NCBI RefSeq assembly: GCF_016907365.1
Contig: NZ_JAFBBV010000001.1
Span: 2,418,001 to 2,482,000, forward strand
Source of the DNA: Oerskovia paurometabola
Lineage (GTDB): Bacteria; Actinomycetota; Actinomycetes; Actinomycetales; Cellulomonadaceae
Length of the DNA: 64,000 nucleotides
Reading direction: 5' to 3'
Shown here one piece after another: positions 62,159 to 64,000 of this stretch. Every line of letters starts with the position of its first letter. The stretch's first letter is position 1. The notes beneath the pieces are model-generated. The model searched no databases. It was not told the origin of the DNA and saw only the letters and a program-made list of their open reading frames with translations. Both the position numbers and the translations under genes were made by a program.

Positions 62159-62187
62159 AAGGCCGTCCCCCACCGGGACGGCCTTTT
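62159..62187 (+). terminator. terminator of tRNA cluster copy 2
   Basis: Same hairpin as copy 1, with a slightly longer T run. Confidence 0.92.
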
Positions 62188-62540
62188 TCATGCCTGGGCC
62201 GCCACCGGTGTCGGCCCACCACGGACACCCACCGCTCGTCGCACCCGCCGAGGCCCTGGCCGCGGCCCTGGCCCTGGCCCGCCAGCATCCGAGCCCCGGC
62301 CCCTCCCCCGCGCGCAGCACGGCCTCCCGTGGGACGGTGTGACGCGGAGCACACCTGTCGACGACGCCAGGGCACGACTCCAGCACCGAAGCACCGAAGC
62401 GCCGAGCGCGGGCCACCCACCGGGAAGGGCACGCTCGGCGATCCACGGCCGCACGTGGGGGCACTGCCTGAGGAAGGACCTTCCTCAGGTCCGGTCGGCA
62501 GGGCGTCGCCCGGACGAGTCGAGCTACCGAGGAGCAGAAC
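62188..62540. other. intergenic region upstream of orphan gene
   Basis: About 350 bp without a supportable gene. It contains a short direct repeat GCACCGAA (twice, near 62382-62398) and the 23-bp palindrome described separately. The rest is Ala/Pro-codon-like GC-rich sequence with no homology I recognise. Confidence 0.6.
62467..62489. promoter_or_regulatory. 23-bp palindrome, candidate operator of the orphan gene
   Basis: CCTGAGGAAGG, a single central A, then CCTTCCTCAGG: perfect 11-bp arms with a one-base centre. A one-base centre is too tight for an RNA hairpin loop, favouring a protein-binding site. It lies 51 bp upstream of the GTG of the orphan gene. Confidence 0.6.
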
Positions 62541-63521
62541 GTGACACCTGACCAGAGCAAGCCCGTCCCGCCGGGATGGGTCGGCGGGTTCGCCGAGTCG
62601 GACCCCGCTTTCGCCTACCCCGATCCCGACCTCACGTCGTTGCCGCTGCTCGAGAACATGGCGAACATCGACCTGCTCGATCGCCAGCAGGCGGTCCTGT
62701 GGCCCGAGTTCAGCTGGGAGACCGTCCTGGGGACGCCCGACTCCCGCGCGTTCCAGATGTTCGCCCCGGACATCTCGCGGGTCGGGTACACGAGCACGGG
62801 ACGGGTGTACTCGGTCATCTGCCCGCAGCAGGGCACGTGCTCGCCGTCGTTCGGGACGCTCAACATCGAGGTCTCCGTGACGGGGCAGCGTGGGTGGGTC
62901 GACGAGCCGAGCAGGACGGTCGCGGCCGACCTGACGGTCGAGGGCAAGATCTGGTTCAGCCCGAGCGCCGCGCAGAGCCCCCTCGTCCAGCTCCTGTGGG
63001 ACTTCTTCTCGACGACCGGTCGACCGTTCCCCGCCGACAAGGAGCACGCCATCCGCGTGCCCATCCACCGCCACGGCGAGCCGTCCGAGCCGGTCCTTCC
63101 CGGGCGCTCGGGCCAGACGGACTGGTTCCCGATCCCACCCTTCGCCCAGCACCACGACACGGCCTGGGCCGTCGCGAACCTGGCGGCGGAGATCGCGCCC
63201 GTCGCCCTCACGGGTGACGATCTCGTCGACGACTTCAACGAGCTCGTGATGTACGTGTTCAACCTGTCCTCGGGGAACCTGCTCGCGCCGGGCAACCTGC
63301 TGACGTGGAACGTCTGGTTCACCGAGCCCGCGCTCGTGGACCGCGTCGAGTGGCGTGAGCACGCCGAGAAGTGGCGGACGTCGATCGACGCCTGCCACGG
63401 CCCGGAGGGCAGCCAGCCGCGCTACTTCGACGGCCGGCCGTTCAAGCCCGACCTCGCAGCGGTCGCCTCCGAGCAGACGGCGATCGCCGCGTTCATCGAG
63501 AAGCACGTCCCGGCGACGTGA
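62541..63521 (+). CDS. unrecognised 326-residue protein
   Basis: I do not recognise this protein. It is soluble-looking, without signal peptide or membrane helix. It is rich in Trp, Phe and Pro, with an N-terminal Pro-rich start (TPDQSKPVPPGWVGGF), beta-like segments (GYTSTGRVYSVICPQQG, TLNIEVSVTGQRGWV), a central His-rich stretch (RVPIHRHGEPS, FAQHHDTAWAV) and a C-terminal helix. Three Cys are present. GTG 62541 has a clear AGGAG at 8 bp. Codon use is as GC-rich as its neighbours, so there is no sign of recent foreign origin. It lies just after the duplicated tRNA cluster, behind a palindrome. Confidence 0.85.
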   Translation: MTPDQSKPVPPGWVGGFAESDPAFAYPDPDLTSLPLLENMANIDLLDRQQAVLWPEFSWETVLGTPDSRAFQMFAPDISRVGYTSTGRVYSVICPQQGTCSPSFGTLNIEVSVTGQRGWVDEPSRTVAADLTVEGKIWFSPSAAQSPLVQLLWDFFSTTGRPFPADKEHAIRVPIHRHGEPSEPVLPGRSGQTDWFPIPPFAQHHDTAWAVANLAAEIAPVALTGDDLVDDFNELVMYVFNLSSGNLLAPGNLLTWNVWFTEPALVDRVEWREHAEKWRTSIDACHGPEGSQPRYFDGRPFKPDLAAVASEQTAIAAFIEKHVPAT

Positions 63522-63650
63522 CCCGTGCCCCTGGGGCCGTCTTCCCACGGGGCGGCCTCAGGGGGTGAGGGCCCCGGTGCGTCGTCCAGCCCGACGGCGG
63601 CGCGCTCCAGCCTCTTGAAGGTGCGGCGGGCGGGTCGTAGCGTCGGGAGC

Positions 63651-63974
63651 ATGTGTCGAAACATCACCGCCCTGCGCGGGCTCGAGCCTCCGGCGACCGA
63701 CGAGGAGATCCAGGCTGCGGCCCTCCAGTTCGTCCGCAAGGTCGCCGGTGTCCAGACGGTCAGCACCTCGACCCGGGGCCCGATCGACGTCGCCGTCGCC
63801 GAGATCGCTGCGACCGTCACGAGGCTCCTCGCGGACCTGCCCGAACGTCGCCAGCCGCCGAGCACGGTGCCGCCGCTGCGTCGGGCCGAGGTGCGCGCGC
63901 GGATCGCCGCCCGCGAGGCCGCCGAGGCCGAGCACGAACGCGCGCACGCCCTGGGGCTGGCCCACGAGCACTGA
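63651..63974 (+). CDS. DUF2277 family protein
   Basis: A 107-residue protein starting MCRNITALRGLEPPATDEEI and continuing AALQFVRKVAG, the standard DUF2277 N-terminus, followed by a charged Arg/Glu/Ala helix. The function is unknown; its conserved Cys2 is typical of the family. TTGAAG-N17-TAGCGT lies upstream and the -10 ends 7 nt before the ATG, so a leaderless mRNA is likely. Confidence 0.9.
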   Translation: MCRNITALRGLEPPATDEEIQAAALQFVRKVAGVQTVSTSTRGPIDVAVAEIAATVTRLLADLPERRQPPSTVPPLRRAEVRARIAAREAAEAEHERAHALGLAHEH

Positions 63975-64000
63975 TTCCGTCCGCGCGCCCGGCAGCGTCT

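Larger units (their letters stand above)
61806..62187 (+). repeat. tRNA cluster duplication, copy 2
   Basis: Second copy of the 382-bp unit at 61147-61528. Identity ends just inside the T run of the terminator. Confidence 0.95.

Noticed and set aside
61309..62342. Open frames running through the tRNA clusters on both strands
   Set aside because: They read across tRNA genes and terminators; the repeated translations simply reflect the duplicated tRNA unit.
61147..63521. Integrated mobile element at the tRNA cluster
   Set aside because: No integrase, transposase or attachment-site-like partial tRNA repeat is present; both tRNA copies are complete and codon use is host-like.
1..64000. CRISPR array, prophage, secondary-metabolite cluster
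   Set aside because: No regularly spaced repeats, no phage structural or integrase genes, and no synthase or tailoring gene clusters were seen.

Overview
The window is a contiguous piece of a very GC-rich actinobacterial chromosome. Nearly every third codon position is G or C, GTG starts are common, there are phosphatidylinositol-mannoside genes, and the gene order matches the region of Mycobacterium tuberculosis running roughly from alaS/rarA to thrS. A class III ribonucleotide reductase suggests a facultatively anaerobic member. I infer Micrococcales (Cellulomonadaceae or Promicromonosporaceae type); the species cannot be fixed from sequence reading alone.

Bases 1-38,512 are a conserved housekeeping backbone, mostly on the minus strand. 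In chromosomal order it runs: alaS (cut by the window edge), DUF6167, DUF948, rpsD, rarA; an MMPL transporter (plus) and a GNAT enzyme; aspS; an F420/PPOX-type oxidoreductase (plus); an SOS-box-preceded radical SAM protein; hisS; an MBL hydrolase; a cyclophilin-type PPIase and a DUF349 protein (plus); a split NHEJ pair (LigD-type polymerase on plus, ATP-dependent ligase on minus); rel; apt; secF-secD-yajC; ruvB-ruvA-ruvC; yebC; pdxT, a NUDIX enzyme and pdxS; then the PIM lipid operon HIT-pgsA-patA-pimA-hypothetical, and thrS.

Bases 38,600-58,600 are more accessory: DUF4184 and two DinB-fold proteins, DUF2255 and DUF1349 proteins, a divergent TetR/EamA pair around a perfect palindrome, a glycolipid-binding-type protein, nrdD-nrdG preceded by tandem NrdR-like boxes, a sialidase-like protein without a signal peptide, DUF1801, an AlkD-type DNA alkylation repair protein, two CNNM/CBS membrane proteins, a serine hydrolase/LytTR/DUF3021 cluster, and a MarR/MATE pair.

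Bases 58,600-64,000 hold tRNA-Val(CAC), pabB-pabC, and a tRNA cluster Gly(GCC)-Cys(GCA)-Val(GAC) that is tandemly duplicated (two 382-bp copies identical by eye, each with its own promoter and terminator). Then comes an unrecognised 326-residue protein behind a 23-bp palindrome, and a DUF2277 protein.

Main points beyond routine annotation are: a perfect actinobacterial SOS box in front of the radical SAM gene and a weaker one between ruvC and ruvA; a set of accessory genes with a TAnnnT -10 box ending only 6-7 nt before the start codon, implying leaderless mRNAs, including an exactly symmetric divergent TetR/EamA control region; the tRNA cluster duplication; and repeated low-complexity Ala/Pro/Glu/Asp insertions in core proteins. 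I see no CRISPR array, prophage, integrase, transposase or biosynthetic cluster.
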